In this document: positions 19,183-32,455 of the stretch, one piece after another
Layout of the letters: every line of letters begins with the position of its first letter
How positions within the stretch are numbered: position 1 is the first letter of the stretch
Assembly: GCF_009389715.1 (NCBI RefSeq)
Contig: NC_052394.1
Location: forward strand, 24,427,399 to 24,491,398
Direction: 5' to 3'
DNA from: Phoenix dactylifera
Taxonomy: Eukaryota; Streptophyta; Magnoliopsida; Arecales; Arecaceae
DNA: 64,000 nt
Notes under the pieces: generated by a model
The model's database searches: none
Seen by the model: only the letters and a program-made list of their open reading frames with translations
Told to the model about the DNA's origin: nothing
Program-made: the position numbers and the translations under genes

Positions 19183-22123
19183 ATGTCCGGCGCCTTCGCC
19201 GATTCGTTCGGTACGGGCACGGACTCGCCCACCCGGCCCCCCGCCTCCACGACTCACCCCTTCGACGACGACGACAGCTATTTGGGCTACGACCCTCGCC
19301 TCCCCTCCCAGCGCTTCGACGCCTTCTCCCCCGACGACGACGCCGAAGACTCCCTCCTCAAGGACGACGCCGTCCCTCCGATCTTCGCTCCCCCATCCCC
19401 CTACGCGGACGACGGATCCTTCCCGCCCCCCTCCGCCATCCCGGAGACCCCGTCCCCGCCGCCGATCTACGCCGCCGCCGATCCTCAGGGATTCTCCCCG
19501 CTCTCGCTGGAGATTAACGGAAGGGCTTTCGGTGGGGCCTTCTCTGCCCCCGATGGGCCGATCCTGCCTCCGCCGGCGGAGATGGGGCCCGAAGAGGGCT
19601 CTATACTCCGAGAATGGAGACGGTGAGATTTTCCCCTTCTATCCTTCTCTATTCTCATCTGTTTTGTTGTTCGATTCTGTCGATCTGATATCGGTTCCGT
19701 GTGATCTGGTCCATCTCGAGTTTCTTTCTTCTGTTTCTTTTTTCTTCTCCTTCATATCGATGCCATTTGATTAGTACTAGCTGGCCAGCGGACCGGGCCT
19801 CTTTGCACTAGCCACATGTAATCGCCGCTAGTGTTTAATTATCATAGCTCTATCTATCTGGGACCTTCTTATGTGAGATCTGATTACGATCCTTAAAAAA
19901 ATAAAGCAACGGAAAAGAACAAGTTGAATGAACACTTGAGGTTCATGCACCTGAATTTTTCGATCGAAGTGAAAACCAACGACTAAAAGTTTTTCTTAGC
20001 TCCACGAGCTGACCTTGGATAAGAACTTACTACCTCAAGGTAGAGGATCATCGCTAGTTTGCCCCGTTGACGGTTTGTGTTCTTCATGTGAGATGTTATA
20101 TGGTATTTGCTCTCTATTGTTTTCTTGAGATATGGATGCCGGCAAAGATGGTAAGCCTCTGGCGTATACTATTTTCTCCTCTCTATAAGTTCTGCTTGAT
20201 TTTTCCTCCATTTGGGACTGGAATTCTGTTTGTTATGTACTTGTAACCATGGCACTTTATCTTATATGTTAGAAATCTAGTTTGCCCCCATTGTCGGTGG
20301 GGAGAAAGTTTGGATGGTGGCCATGGTGCATAAACTTATAACCTCCTTATCACATTTGTTGACTGGCAGGCAAAATGCTTTACAAATTCAAGAAAAGGAA
20401 AGGAGGGAGAAAGAGTCGGTCAACCAGATCAGGGAGGAAGCTGAAGATTACAAAGCTGATTTCCTGAGGGGGAGAAAACTTAACTGTGAAACTAATAAAG
20501 CCAATAACAGGGAGAAGGAGAAGGTGAGTGGACCGAATGTTGTTAAATACTATTTCCACAAAATGCTGGAATCTGAAAACTGAACCAACAAATTCATGGC
20601 TCTTAGGGCACTCTTTTAGGTATCCTTTACCAAAGTTTTATGATATTGCATGAAAAAATTGTTCTTTTAAAATCCATCAGTTCTTGCATATCCTGATGCT
20701 TGTAGAATATTCTCAAATGATGGTTATTCAACAATTATGCACATAGAATTTGACCATAAATCGAAACATTGCTATTAAGACATACCATCCACTTGACCAG
20801 TTTGTTGGTTATTATCCTTTCTGGCAGCAATTTTTGTATATCTCCTTCCTGTTTTATTTTTCTGCAGCTATTGCATGTTAAGATTATCACCAACATATCC
20901 CTCTCTCCCTCTCATTGATTTCTTTCTGAATTACAAGTTTATCTTTGCAATTAAGTTGTCCAAGCCTAGTAGATTGATTTTGTTATTATTCACTTTCTGC
21001 AACAAAATGTCTGATACATGCATGTCACAGGCCCATGGAAATTAGAAATGTACATTTGCCCATGGAGAGAGTTAGAGGACGGTCAGCATGGTGGGCCTTA
21101 ATTAAGAGCTCATCCCATTTATGCTTGTTTTAGATGCAATAAGTATTGATATTAATGCAGATGTAGATTCTCTCCGATTCATATTTATGTTGGCTTATGA
21201 CATCAGGGAAAAATGTGACAATGGAATTTTGGGAATTCATGAGACTAAAGGAAGAGAGAAAATGGCTAAACAAGATAAAGAAATGTATTCAGCTTTAGTG
21301 GGGTTATAGCTAGAGTCAAAGATGTAGCTAGTGTTCAGGACAAAAGATTTGAAATACGTAGTTTTGCTGGCATAGCTAGACGTGCACAAAATGTCTCAAA
21401 TAGGGATAGAGCAGGGTAAATGTTGTTCAGTTTTGCTGCAAGTTATGAGACTAGCAGTTAGAACTGAGACATTTTATTAAATTAATTCTGAGGCCATTGT
21501 AGTGGTAATGATTAGATAGAGGAAGTGGCATACGATTTGAGTTGGTTTGCATGTATGTGGTATAGACCAAAGACACGGCAAAACTATGTCTATAAGCTGG
21601 CAAGGCTAGTTCATTGTTAGGTTACAGTACTTAAGGTCCATATAAATTTAAAACCATGTTAATATGTTATTCCCAATCAGTCCTGTTTTAGAATTTTGAC
21701 ACTGTAAACTTGAACATTCTGCCCGTTGTTTTTCTGATGCATTTGTTGAATATCACTGGATGTTAGCTCTTTGTGGCCAATCAAGCAAAATTTCATGCTG
21801 AGGCGGACAAGAATTACTGGAAGACAATTGCAGAGCTTATTCCACGTGAGGTGCCAGCACTAGAGAAGAAAAAAGGAAAGAAAGAGGAGAAGAAACCATC
21901 AGTTCTTGTAATCCAGGGCCCAAAACCTGGGAAGCCTACCGATCTTTCAAGAATGCGCCAGATACTGCTGAAGCTTAAGCACTCCCCACCTCCACACATG
22001 AAACCTGTCCCTGCAGCAGCACCTACTATGCCTTCTAATGATGCTAAAACAGCTGTGGCCCCTTTGGCCACTCCTAAGGCTGCTGCTGTTGCTGCTCCTA
22101 TTGAGGCTGTAGCTGTTGCTTGA
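19183..22123 (+). CDS. CLC: Clathrin light chain
   Basis: Three exons: 19183-19622, 20370-20523 and 21767-22123; the joins keep frame and give 316 residues. It is a subunit of the clathrin triskelion that binds the heavy chain and tunes coat assembly in endocytosis and at the trans-Golgi. The N-terminal third is acidic and Pro/Ser-rich with [20 protein letters not shown]. Exon 1 ends at ILREWRR and runs into [15 protein letters not shown] in exon 2, the start of the heavy-chain-binding helix. [20 protein letters not shown] and [20 protein letters not shown] follow, then the conserved [19 protein letters not shown] and an Ala/Pro tail. Order and length fit plant light chains (about 260-340 residues). 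The ATG follows a GA-rich leader and no earlier in-frame methionine is needed. Intron 2 is 1.2 kb. Assignment to CLC1, 2 or 3 is not possible by eye. Confidence 0.93.
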
Positions 22124-23059
22124 GTCTGCTCATGATTGCTTGGTATGTCTTGGTGTACTTAGTAGAAAACCTTCTAAATTGCAGCCATGCTTGTTGGTTG
22201 TCCTCCCTTGACCATCCTAGGTAATACTGTTCTGTGCCATAGTTCGTCAAGTAGTCTTTATGTGGAAAAGGATTGCTCGTGTTGTAGTATGCTATTTTAA
22301 TATCTATATAAAGCTTGGTCTGGTCTGGTTTTTGATATGATCAAGTGCAATGCAGCTCAAGAAACAGAGAACCGATTATAACCCGATGCTTTTAGACAAA
22401 TCTTTGACTCTTATGCTGGAGAATTTCCTTAGATGCTCTCAGAATCTGCGAATAAATTTGCTCTGTAAGTAGATTCAGCGATCCTGAATCCCTCATTGAT
22501 TTTTAATCTATATCTTTTTTTTATACATAATAATTTTAGTAGCTTTTGTTCCAGCCTGATGATGACGAAATCTTGCTCTCTAATTGCCACGGATTCTGTT
22601 TCACTCAGTCTTTTAATCCAAATAAAGCCCGCTGTTAATTGTAGGCATTATGGAATCCTAGAGTTTTGTCGCACGAGCATGCAGGTGGTAATGTGGTGTT
22701 ATAGTCTTTCAATGGTTTGGTAACCGTCAACGATTTGGTTAATGCTAGATCAAATTGATTTCCGAATTAGGGGGACGGGGACGGAGGAAATTAAAGGGCT
22801 TGGTCAAGGCAACAGGTGCAGAGCAGCAAAGGGGTTGCTCGTTTTCTCTACATCCTGGATCCTGGGAAATGTTTGCGCGGGCTTTGCGTTGGATCATCTT
22901 CACGTCCCACGCAGCAAAAATGCTAGCAGGTCAGCTCAGACTGGTCTGCAGGTCAAATTTGCTAGCCTCGCACAGTTATTGATGACAATGGTGGGAGTAC
23001 AACCTTCAGGAATGGGGGCGATGCTAATATCCTTCTCAACCCACGTGCTTTTGGAAACA
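22124..23059. other. 3' flank of clathrin light chain
   Basis: Presumed 3' untranslated region to about 22330, then unrecognised intergenic DNA. The short frames at 22742-23080 show no family resemblance. Confidence 0.35.
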
Positions 23060-23720
23060 TGCTACCAACCTTCAAAGTAAATCAATCAATAAAAGCTCAT
23101 CATCTGGCTACAGGCTCACCATACAACACTTCGGCCGTGATTGCCAACTATTTTCTAACAAATGTGAAACCTAAGCAAAGCTCTACGACCGAGAAGCGCG
23201 GGTGTGATTCACATGCGAAATGTGCAGTTTATTACTTTATGAACCAGTGTATATCTCCAAATTACTGGCGGTGGGCTCCGACCCTCGTATATATATTGCA
23301 TTCCCAGAAGTTTTCTCGGCAAGTTCCTTGCGACTTTCTTGTGCTCTCTCTCTGCTCCTCTCAGGCCTCTTTCTATTTTTTGAGAGCCGTATTTGACTTA
23401 GGCATCGGAAGATCCTCTACCAAACACTCTCTGGTGGGTAGATTTTTTTATTTTTGCTGTTTCAGATTGGAGCCAGCGTTGGAGTGCCGATCGAAATCAT
23501 TCCTCCGCTATCCAGCAGCGCCAACTCGTGGGTGCCCAACATCGGGATCATTGCCGACCAAGCACCATAAAGGTGTGCAACAATCCCATCTGATATTTCC
23601 TATCCAGACAACAAACGAGTGGGCTCCATTAAGTTGGCACTTGGTCAAGCTGGTTCCAAGGGGCAACACCGACTTCTTTTCAGCAATTATGTTTGCAAAT
23701 TATGGGCGGCCAACATAGCA
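23060..23720 (+). mobile_element. Probable LTR relic of a gypsy-type element
   Basis: Contains a TATATATAT box near 23288, a CT-rich leader, TTTGACTTAGGCATCGGAAG and CCAACTCGTGGGTGCCCAAC. The motif pattern is common in R/U5 of plant gypsy LTRs. No ends or target duplication found; no internal coding region beside it. Judgement from pattern memory only. Confidence 0.35.
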
Positions 23721-24088
23721 ACAAGATAAGGTGTTAAAAAATAACAAATCCATCAGATGTACAACACGCAGAAAGCAGACTCGCCGTAGCACACGATATA
23801 TGCTCAAGACTGCCATGCTTAATATATCGTGGAATTTTCCCTTTGCAGATATACATTAGCAAGTTATAACGGACAATGTTAACAACACTTTGTTTTTATT
23901 GTGTGAAAGAATCAGTGGAAAAAAGATGATATTTGGTCATTATCAGTGAATATGCACATGACCTGCCCAGAGAGATGGCACAGAAGCCGATAGCAAGTGC
24001 CCTGCAATGCCTCGTTAGCTACAGATATCAAAATGTTCTCAGATGCTAACCCAAGTGGGGAAGTATCTGACTCTCCGCCGCAGATCTC

Positions 24089-26395
24089 TCATCTAGGCTG
24101 CAACTCAATCACGCTCATGGCAGCGCTTGTGGAAGTGATTGCTGAAGATCCCTTGGCCAACTGGCCGCCTCTTTGCCTCCAAATCCCCCCTGAACTTCCA
24201 CTAGGATTTCCAGGAGTCTGACCTCTGTCTTTAACCACGCCTGGCTGAATTAGATTTCTAACATCAAGACTGACCTCATCTGACAGCATTTCTACAACCC
24301 GTTTCATGGAGGGCCTCTGGTTCGACGTTGCTTGGGTGCAAAACAATGCTACCTTGATGAAGCGCAAGACCTCCTCCTCTGGATACCCCACCAGTTCCGG
24401 ATCCACAATATCCAACAGCCTATCTTCATCTCGCAGCTTCCATGTCTGCAAAGCGCAAACACACTCAATACATTCCACATGCATCAGAGTGATGAACCAA
24501 CCACAGCCAGTGAAAACAATGCATGAAAAGAATCGCTTAGATAAAACACCTGCTAAATACCAGAGCAAATTTTCTTACAGTTAACTGAATCCTTCACCGC
24601 CGATTCTCCCATGGAAACCCATGTCTACTGTTAGCAGGTAGTCCCTATCTCACCTGCCCTCCTGATGCTAAGAAAAGCTTCATTCAAAGGCCTCCTAAGA
24701 TCTCTACTGCGCAAGTCAGCCGATACCACTCTCTCTTTCCTTAACCGATTTAGCCTAAATTGTCGCTAACTCCTATGCTTCTAATATACAAAATAAAATA
24801 AAGAAAAATGCCTATATTTCAAAAAAGGATAACTCCATTGAAAACCAAACGAGCTTTAACTGTACTACGTGGAAGGAGCTAAGAGGATTACCCACTCCAG
24901 AAGAGTATGCATATCAAGTTCCCATATCGACTTGCTGCCACACCTACCACTGATTATCTCGAGTACAAGCACTCCAAAACTGTAGATGTCTGCTTTCTTG
25001 GTTAGTTGCCCCAGTAAGGCATATTCTGGAGCCAGGTAACCCCTGTAGATTCCATTTAAATGCAGGATCAGACAGAATCCTTGGAATGTTTACATCTGCA
25101 GGTGATTTCAAGACCTCATTCCAAATGTCACACCATGGGTTCAAAGTTTAAGTTTCAAATCTATAAGCTCATCAAATGAAACCACCATGATCAGACAAAC
25201 AGATCCTAAATGCACAAACAACTTGCAAGATGAGCATTAAGATTCAGGCAATGCTTATCAAACAATTTCATGAAGATGAGTTATATATGTTACACCTTGG
25301 GTTCATAGTTTAAGCTTGAGATCTATAAGCTAATCAAATGAAGCCAGTATGATTGGAGAAACAGATCTCGAATGTGCAAACAGCTTGCAAGATGCATATC
25401 AAGCTACAGGTAATGTTAACTGTCGCACTGAAAGGAATCAATGCACCTAAATTCCTACCAAAATCTAGTAAATAAACTACTAAGTACCTATCCCCAAAAT
25501 TAAACAAAAAAGGGTCAAGATAACACTTACATAGTTCCTGCCACACGTGTGCTAATGTGAGTGACATTGTCAGGAAAAAGCTTAGCTAGACCAAAGTCTC
25601 CAATTTTTGGGGCTAGGTCTTTGTCAAGTAAAACATTACTAGCCTTGATATCTCGATGGACAATATGTGGCTCGGCTTCCTCATGGAGAAATGCAAGACC
25701 CTGAGCTGTACCCGCACAAATAGCAGCTCTTTTGGGCCAATCCAAAGCAATCCGCTTATTCGCTGGACCTGACATTCCAGATGGTTTATATGAGACTATG
25801 AGTCACATGTTCCCGAAGATTATGAATCGAACTGTTCAAAATGATGATTTCACTACTTAATTACCAAGTAGAGCATTTGCTAGACTATTGTTCTCCAGAT
25901 ACTCATAAACCAAAATCCTGTTCCTGCCTTCAACACAACACCCCATCAGTTGAACAAGATTAGGATGCCTAATATTTGATACCATATCAATCTCAGTCAG
26001 AAACTCATTCGTTCCTTGCTTTGATTCAGCAGACAGTGTCTTTATTGCAACCTCTGTTTCATCCCTCAATGTTCCCTGCATATAGAATAACAACAACGGC
26101 TTAGCATATGACAAAGAACCATTGAACTGAAATCAGTTTGTTGAGTAGAAAACAAACCATCATCGCGAAATGATTGTTTGGCTACCCAAACTAGTAATAA
26201 ACAGACGAATAAAATGATAAAGTAATCAACTACAACAGAACTCCAAAGTCTCACTTTATATACGACTCCAAACCCTCCACGACCTATTCTGTTTGTTGGA
26301 TGAAAGTTCCGTGCTGCTGACTTCAACTCATTATAGGAAAAAAGCCGCACATTTTTTGGTGCCTGTGGTAAACCAACACCTGCACTTTCTTTCAT
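24089..26395 (-). CDS. Receptor-like cytoplasmic kinase, cold-responsive protein kinase 1 (CRPK1)-like
   Basis: Five coding exons in transcript order: 26255-26395, 25865-26075, 25531-25768, 24892-25042 and 24089-24445. They join in frame to 365 residues. Kinase motifs: glycine loop G38-R-G-G-F-G43, VAIK lysine K59, HRD 155-157 (an RD kinase), DFG 175-177, then GTMGYLAPEY and [15 protein letters not shown]. No signal peptide or membrane span, so it is cytoplasmic. The segments [20 protein letters not shown] and [20 protein letters not shown] fit the Arabidopsis At1g16670 (CRPK1) group, which acts at the plasma membrane and phosphorylates 14-3-3 proteins in the cold. The start ([10 protein letters not shown]) is the first methionine after a 5'-leader acceptor near 26419, and leader exons probably lie near 27968-28090. 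The Ser/Gly-rich tail after 310 is variable in the group. Alternative: another RLCK/DUF26-like kinase. Confidence 0.85.
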
Positions 26396-28100
26396 GTTAA
26401 AAACATCTGAATTTTTCTGAAATATAAAAGAGGATCTAGAATAAAGAGAAAGTATAGGAATAAAAAATAAGAAGCATAATATGAGAACACAGAATATTTC
26501 CAAGACACAAACTTAACAAAGAAGAAAACATCATATAATAGCAGAATGCCCCAAAACTAGAGGGGCTTAACGTGTTGAAGGACTGTTTACTGGAATATTT
26601 AGTCTGCTGTCCTGCTCTCTGCCTCCCTTCACTCTATCATGAACTCATGGCCCTCCCACTCCTTACTCCAAGGAGAGCCACCCCCAACCCTGATGTTTCT
26701 AATCATATGGAGATGAAAGTAGAAATACAAGGAATAATTCCAGAATCCAATTTTAGAATGGTGAATGACATCTCTTGCAAATCTTTAGCATGCAATAAAC
26801 CAATCATATAACTATTCTGTTTAACAAAACTGGAGGGATTCTACGAAGAGGACTACAGTACACAAGGAAAATTGTGCTGGTTGTGCTCCTAATCATCCCG
26901 CGAAGCAGGAAGCCCCAGAATTGTCACGATTCAACAGCTCAGATTGAGCATTACCCTCTAGAAGCGAAGATTACAAGACACCAACTTAAGTTTGTAAGTT
27001 TGGCATTGTTGGCCAGGGAAAGGCCCAAAAGATCACATTTCTTTTGATGCTTTCAAATATTTTTTCCAGTAGAAGAATTGAGTACTCAAAAAGACCTCAT
27101 TTTATCTTTCAATCCTACAAGCAACTATTCTCAGGAGGATACTCCAGTTGTAATTACAGAACCTAAAAGGGAAAAAAATCAAAGAAAAGCCTGGATAGCA
27201 CCTAACATTCAAACACCCTCATGATTCTTGGATCTTAAAAAGCCTTGAGGCTCAGAATTCCTCTCTATTTTACCAATAATCTCTCCCGTAAAAGTACAAC
27301 AATTTCCTACCTCAAATATAGGAGTAGCAACATTGATCATGCATGAGCTTATATAAAGTTGATCTATGATATGTCAACATCTCACTAGTACCTGTAGGAT
27401 TCTTCTGAACTATTTTGAGCTAAAACAATCTTAAATTTATAAGAAAGAAATTAAAATCCTGCAACCCAAATCTAAATGAACCAGGTACCTTCTTTTATTC
27501 TGTAGCCGCGACTAACCCTAACTCAACAAATTGAAAAATGAAACAAAGAAACCCCGGGAAATGAATGAGACACGGTCATGGGGCATCCGCTTATGAGTTA
27601 TATGAATTTATGTTAATGATGGATCAGTTGCTCTGGGACTAATTCTTCGTATATGGGTTGACAATGCCATTTTTTTGGTGTGCATGGTAACAGATGTTTC
27701 ATTTCATTTGTCTATGCGTCATATGCCTCTTGATTACCATTAATCTGTAAGAAACAATCGAACATATAGATAGGTAGGTTACAATTGTTAACCTAAACCC
27801 AAAAAAGAAAAAAAAAAGAATATATGCGAACATATCCCATCCAAGACAGCCTATCAGAGCCCTAGACTTGAAAGAATCCGAGACCCTGTACCGGTGTACT
27901 ACATACAGCAAAGCTGGCGAGCTATCAGTCGAGCAACATCGAGGGTAGTGGATGATCTGGAATCGTACCTGAATCCGATGTTGTGCGATGACCACCATTC
28001 TTCCTTTTCCTTGATTGTGCTGCACCAAAGCAGCAGAACCTTCTTCCCATCCGATCAAGCCGACCTTTAATTCGCAGGCCGCTTTCGATCATGAACTGCT
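26396..28100 (-). other. Leader and leader intron of the kinase gene
   Basis: An acceptor (TTTCTGAAATAT reverse, TTTCAG) near 26419 and a GTACGATT donor after CATCGGATTCAG near 27967 suggest a leader intron of about 1.55 kb. No coding potential was recognised inside. This is inferred from splice motifs alone. Confidence 0.4.
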
Positions 28101-29838
28101 AAGCTGTTGAAAGACCAAAAAAAAAAGAGAAGAGAATTCGCTTTAGCCGAAGGTCGAGGGTCTTTGTCGCTTGGCATTTCTATACACTTCCGTTCGCTTG
28201 CCAGAAGCCACCGAAAATTATATCATGGGAAACCGGACAAATCAAGAATCGTGAAGAAGAATTTCCAGAGAAAAGGCATCAGATGGAACATGGGGAGGAC
28301 ATAGATGTCGACAAAGAAGGAAGCCGAGCTCTGTGTCTTATGAGCTTAAGTATGATGATGATGATGAAGCACATGAACCGAGCAACGGAAAAAAGAATTG
28401 CGAGGAAGGAAGCCAAACCTCTAATTTGGAGCTCGAGGGTGCAAGAGCTATCTGAAAATAGGGAAGCTCCCGCTCCCGCGGTCTCCGAGAAACGAGCGTA
28501 TGGCCTGATCGACTCTGAACGCCTGTGCGTTTCTTCTTCTTCTTCTGATGATGATGATGATGATGATGATGATGGTGATGATTCGCGGTATTCTGGGTGG
28601 TGGCTGCTGGACCTGCGGATGGTGGGTGGCAAATTCCTCCCTTAATTTAATTAATCCGCGATCCTTCTTTCTTTCTTTCGATTCTCTTCTTCTGCTCTAA
28701 TTGCATCCAAAACCCGAGAGGGCGAGGGATCCTGGGAAAGGAGAACAAGGCATGGAGAGAGAACGGGTGGGTGGGGGGAGACGAAGACTCGGTTGAGTTG
28801 GTTGGTGCGGTGCTCCTACACGAGATTTTTTTTAAAATTTTATTTGACAAGGAAAATGGCTCCCGCAAGATACGACAAGCGACGCCTCCTCCTTCCTTAT
28901 CGCTTTCCAAAGTCGGCACTCCGGTCATGGGACAGGCCCCAGCTATCAGGCAACCCCTTAATGGGGTTAACGGCGGATATGCGACGTGGAATGTGGTGGG
29001 GCTCCTCCTCGCCTGTCTCTCTGCTCCTCTCCATTTCCTGTCCCGATTTCCCGTTCGGACCGGCGCGCCACCCTCACCCGGCGTCGAGGCTACCGAAAGC
29101 GACCTCACGGGTGTGAACGTCGTTAATATACCACCGAGATCCGTTTTTGTATCCGGATAAATATTTAATCTATATAAATATAAATATAAATATAGATGGC
29201 CAACCATCTTATTTTTGTCCAAAGATGGGCGCTCATAATTTTATTTTTTTTAAAAATAAATATCTATTTAACATACTATTAATTTAAATTTTAATTTATT
29301 TACTAATATTTTTTGATTATAGAGACATAAAATTTAATTATCCAAATTATATCTATGCCTCTCGTATGCAATTTGTATCCGTATCCGTTTAAAACAGATA
29401 TGGATATGCATTTTTACATCTGACTAATATTCGTATCTATATTTGTTAAACAAAACAAATATGAATATGGATATACTAGTATGCAATCCCTATCCGATCT
29501 GATTTCAGCCATATAACTATAATTTAAAAATATATATATATAAAATGGGCCCCGATAAATTCGCACATTTGCTTGGTTCTTCCATATGTTCCTCTATTTG
29601 TTAGTTCAGCTCCGAAACTTTTTTTTTCTTTTTTATCGTTAATGTAGACGATTTACAACTCCTTTGAGTAAATACATCCACTACCATCAATTACAACTAT
29701 ATCCTTCCGAAATTGCTAGGGTAACGTAGATAGAGTCTCCCATAACATGGTGTTGCTACGATCGGCCACATAAAATACTACCCAATTAGCTGCATTATTG
29801 CCTTTCTTGTAGATATGGCTGGACACATATGAGGTACA
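28101..29838. other. Intergenic DNA upstream of the kinase gene
   Basis: No supported gene. A (GAT)n microsatellite at 28543-28580 gives opposed poly-Asp and poly-Ser open frames that I take as chance. Further on it is AT-rich with short TATA repeats at 29531-29542. Confidence 0.4.
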
Positions 29839-31674
29839 TAAGGCTGCAAATAAGTCGGGTTGACCTGTGACCTGACCCAATTAGACCAGATCCAACCCAT
29901 TTTAAAAGGTTCATGGGGATGGGTTGGGTCCTAAAATTGGACCTATTCCATTTTCATAATCGAATCTGGATTTTCTAAATTCGGACCCCACCCAATCTGA
30001 CCCAATCCATTTGAAATTTGGACAATTTTAGATTTTTCAATCCTACAACCCGACCCGATCAGACCCAACCCTGCTAAATCGTTTAGGCCCGCAGGCCACA
30101 TGGGTGTAAGCCCATCCGCCTAGCTAGTGCTTAAGGCTCGGCTCAGAGTCTTAACTCTCTATTCCTAATCGCTGTTCTGAAGTTGACAGTGAGTAAAAAT
30201 ATGGAATAATATAATATTATCAAGCTTCGTGGTGGTCTCAAACTATGAGGTTGCATTTTTACATGAAGATATGTGGGTTAGGTAAAAAATTGGTGCTTGT
30301 TAGGAGTACGAATGCTTTCATTGACTACTTTTAGTTGGGATGGAATTAGAGAAAAAGAGAAAAAAATATGTATGAAAAATTTTATTTTCTTAAAAAGAAG
30401 AGGAAGCAACAGACGCAACAACATATAGGGCTCGTTTGGTTCGCAGGAAAACGAAGGGGGAAAGTGTGGTCAACGGGAAAGTAATGAAATGCCTCTTGTT
30501 TGGTTGGAGTTTTCAAAGGAGAGAGATGGAAAAGTTGTATTCCCATGGGAATATGATTCCCACATTTCATGGAAAAGTCTTTCCCATGAGAAACATGGGA
30601 AAGTTACTTTCCCATGAGGTGGGAATCACTCCTTTTTTATTTTTTCCCAAAAACACCCTTCAGCATTAAAGAAGCATTAAAGAGGCATTAAAGACCTAAT
30701 TTTTATTAAGGGCATAATAGGAATTATACATAACTTTCCTAGGAAAGTGGATGGTCAACCAAACATAAGCACTTTGGAAATTAGTCACTTTCCCATGGTT
30801 AACCAAACATGTCAAAAGTACTTTCCTAGGTATCCTCTTCCTAGGAATCTGATTCCCAGGAATCATATTCCTAGGAGGAAAAATACTTCCCGCGAACCAA
30901 ACGAGCCCATAGTGAAATTAGAGTTGCAGACCAAATCAACTTTAAAAAAAGACAGCAAACGTCACTTATACCAGACACAGGTGAAGATCCATAAGTTTAT
31001 TTTGCCTATCTAGCAATGTAGACCCAACCTTTTAGTGTCATTGGGTCGAGTCTTTGTTTGGTATTAGGTTTAGTGGTAGTAGGGCTTTCGCAGGCATCTT
31101 GAGCCTCATGAGTCTTTGTTCTATACAATTTGCTCATTAGCTTAATAAACTAATAATGGATCAATAAATAACTAATAATATCTAAACTCAGTTTGTACCT
31201 GAACTCAGTCATGTCAGCTTGTGCTAATAATATCTCACGCATGTTCTACATATTAAATATGATAAATATTAACCCATTTTTAAACAAAACAAATAGTTAT
31301 TCGTTATCTTTATACAACAACATTTGATTTCTATATCTCTATTAACCTTATTTTGGGGAAGTGGAGATTTCTTACATACTGTTATTTGTAGTACAAGCAA
31401 AGTCAATAGAATATTGGCTTATATTCTTATACGGACTTAAACCAGACCCGACCCGAACCTTACATGGATTTAAATTTTTTGGATTGGGACCGGATTATAC
31501 ATGGACCCGACCTAACCCGAATGACCCGTTGGATCAAAAATTGTAGCTGTGGATCCGACTCAATCCGATCTTCTATTGGGTTAGGTCTAGGTCCAACATT
31601 AAGACCCGAATAAGGAATTGGGTTGGGTCAGGGTTACTTATGACCCGGTCCAACCAAACCTATTTGCACCCCTA
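29839..31674. mobile_element. hAT-like non-autonomous transposon
   Basis: 1836 bp including a nested insertion. The left end TAAGGCTGCAAATAAGTCGG and the right end, read inward, TAGGGGTGCAAATAGG form an imperfect inverted repeat. The flanks carry an 8-base repeat with one mismatch: GAGGTACA (29831-29838) and GAGGTGCA (31675-31682). Eight bases is the hAT duplication size. The subterminal parts are rich in GACCCGACCC/GGGTTGGGTC words. There is no transposase frame. The mismatches suggest an old insertion. Confidence 0.65.
30428..30908. mobile_element. Harbinger-like MITE nested in the hAT-like element
   Basis: 481 bp with a perfect 17-base terminal inverted repeat: GGGCTCGTTTGGTTCGC at the left and GCGAACCAAACGAGCCC at the right. 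A 3-base ATA flanks both sides (30425-30427, 30909-30911). The interior is made of inverted CTTTCCCATGGGAAA-like words that would fold into a hairpin. Harbinger elements usually duplicate TTA or TAA, so the ATA makes family assignment tentative. Confidence 0.72.
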
Positions 31675-31976
31675 GAGGTGCAGTTTCACATGAGTTTCTG
31701 AACTTCTACCGGCAACGGAAGATTAGTGCTTAATGCTCGGTCCCTGCACCAATCTACAATATAACTGTTTTGACGCATTTCTATTTGAAATTTTTTTTTC
31801 TTTTCTAGAAGCAAAATTACAAGGTTATATCAAAACCATCTTAGGGGCAGGTTACGGAGAAGGCTTCATATCACCAAACCCAAACGAGTAAGATCAGTAA
31901 ATAGACTCGGACCTTAGTCTTCACTTACCAAAATCGGCTATGATCTTGCTCATTTTAAACCACCGTAATATATCAT

Positions 31977-32154
<178 letters not shown>

Positions 32155-32274
32155 CACGTGTTGCTCATCTCACCATCTCTGAAGGATGAGGCCTTGGCAC
32201 GGGTGTTCCCATCTTACATGATGACCCATATAATGACCATCATAACGCAAGGGTATTGAGCTGATCAGATTTGA

Positions 32275-32455
32275 TGGAGCTCCAACCGGCTACAGCATGC
32301 ATCTACACGAGACCTTATTTTTTCGCACAGCCAACAGCAGGTAATTCTACTTCTTTCGCATGGATCTGGAAGTTCGAAATGCCTAACAGAATCAAAACCT
32401 TCTGTTGGGAATGGATGTGGCTTAGAAACGCGTACACCGTTTCAATAACTTAAAG
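32275..32455 (+). pseudogene. LINE reverse-transcriptase zinc-binding-region remnant
   Basis: The plus-strand frame reads FAWIWKFEMPNRIKTFCWEW. This resembles the WKLKVPPKIKTFLW motif of the zf-RVT domain at the C-terminal side of plant LINE reverse transcriptases. It is only about 55 codons and ends in stops. Resemblance by eye only. Confidence 0.4.

Noticed and set aside
28279..28645. Opposed open frames with poly-Asp and poly-Ser/Glu runs
   Set aside because: Produced by the (GAT)n repeat; no domain, no conserved start context.
28647..29222. 191-codon minus-strand frame upstream of the kinase
   Set aside because: No domain, low-complexity ends and an overlapping long frame on the other strand; typical of GC-rich promoter DNA.
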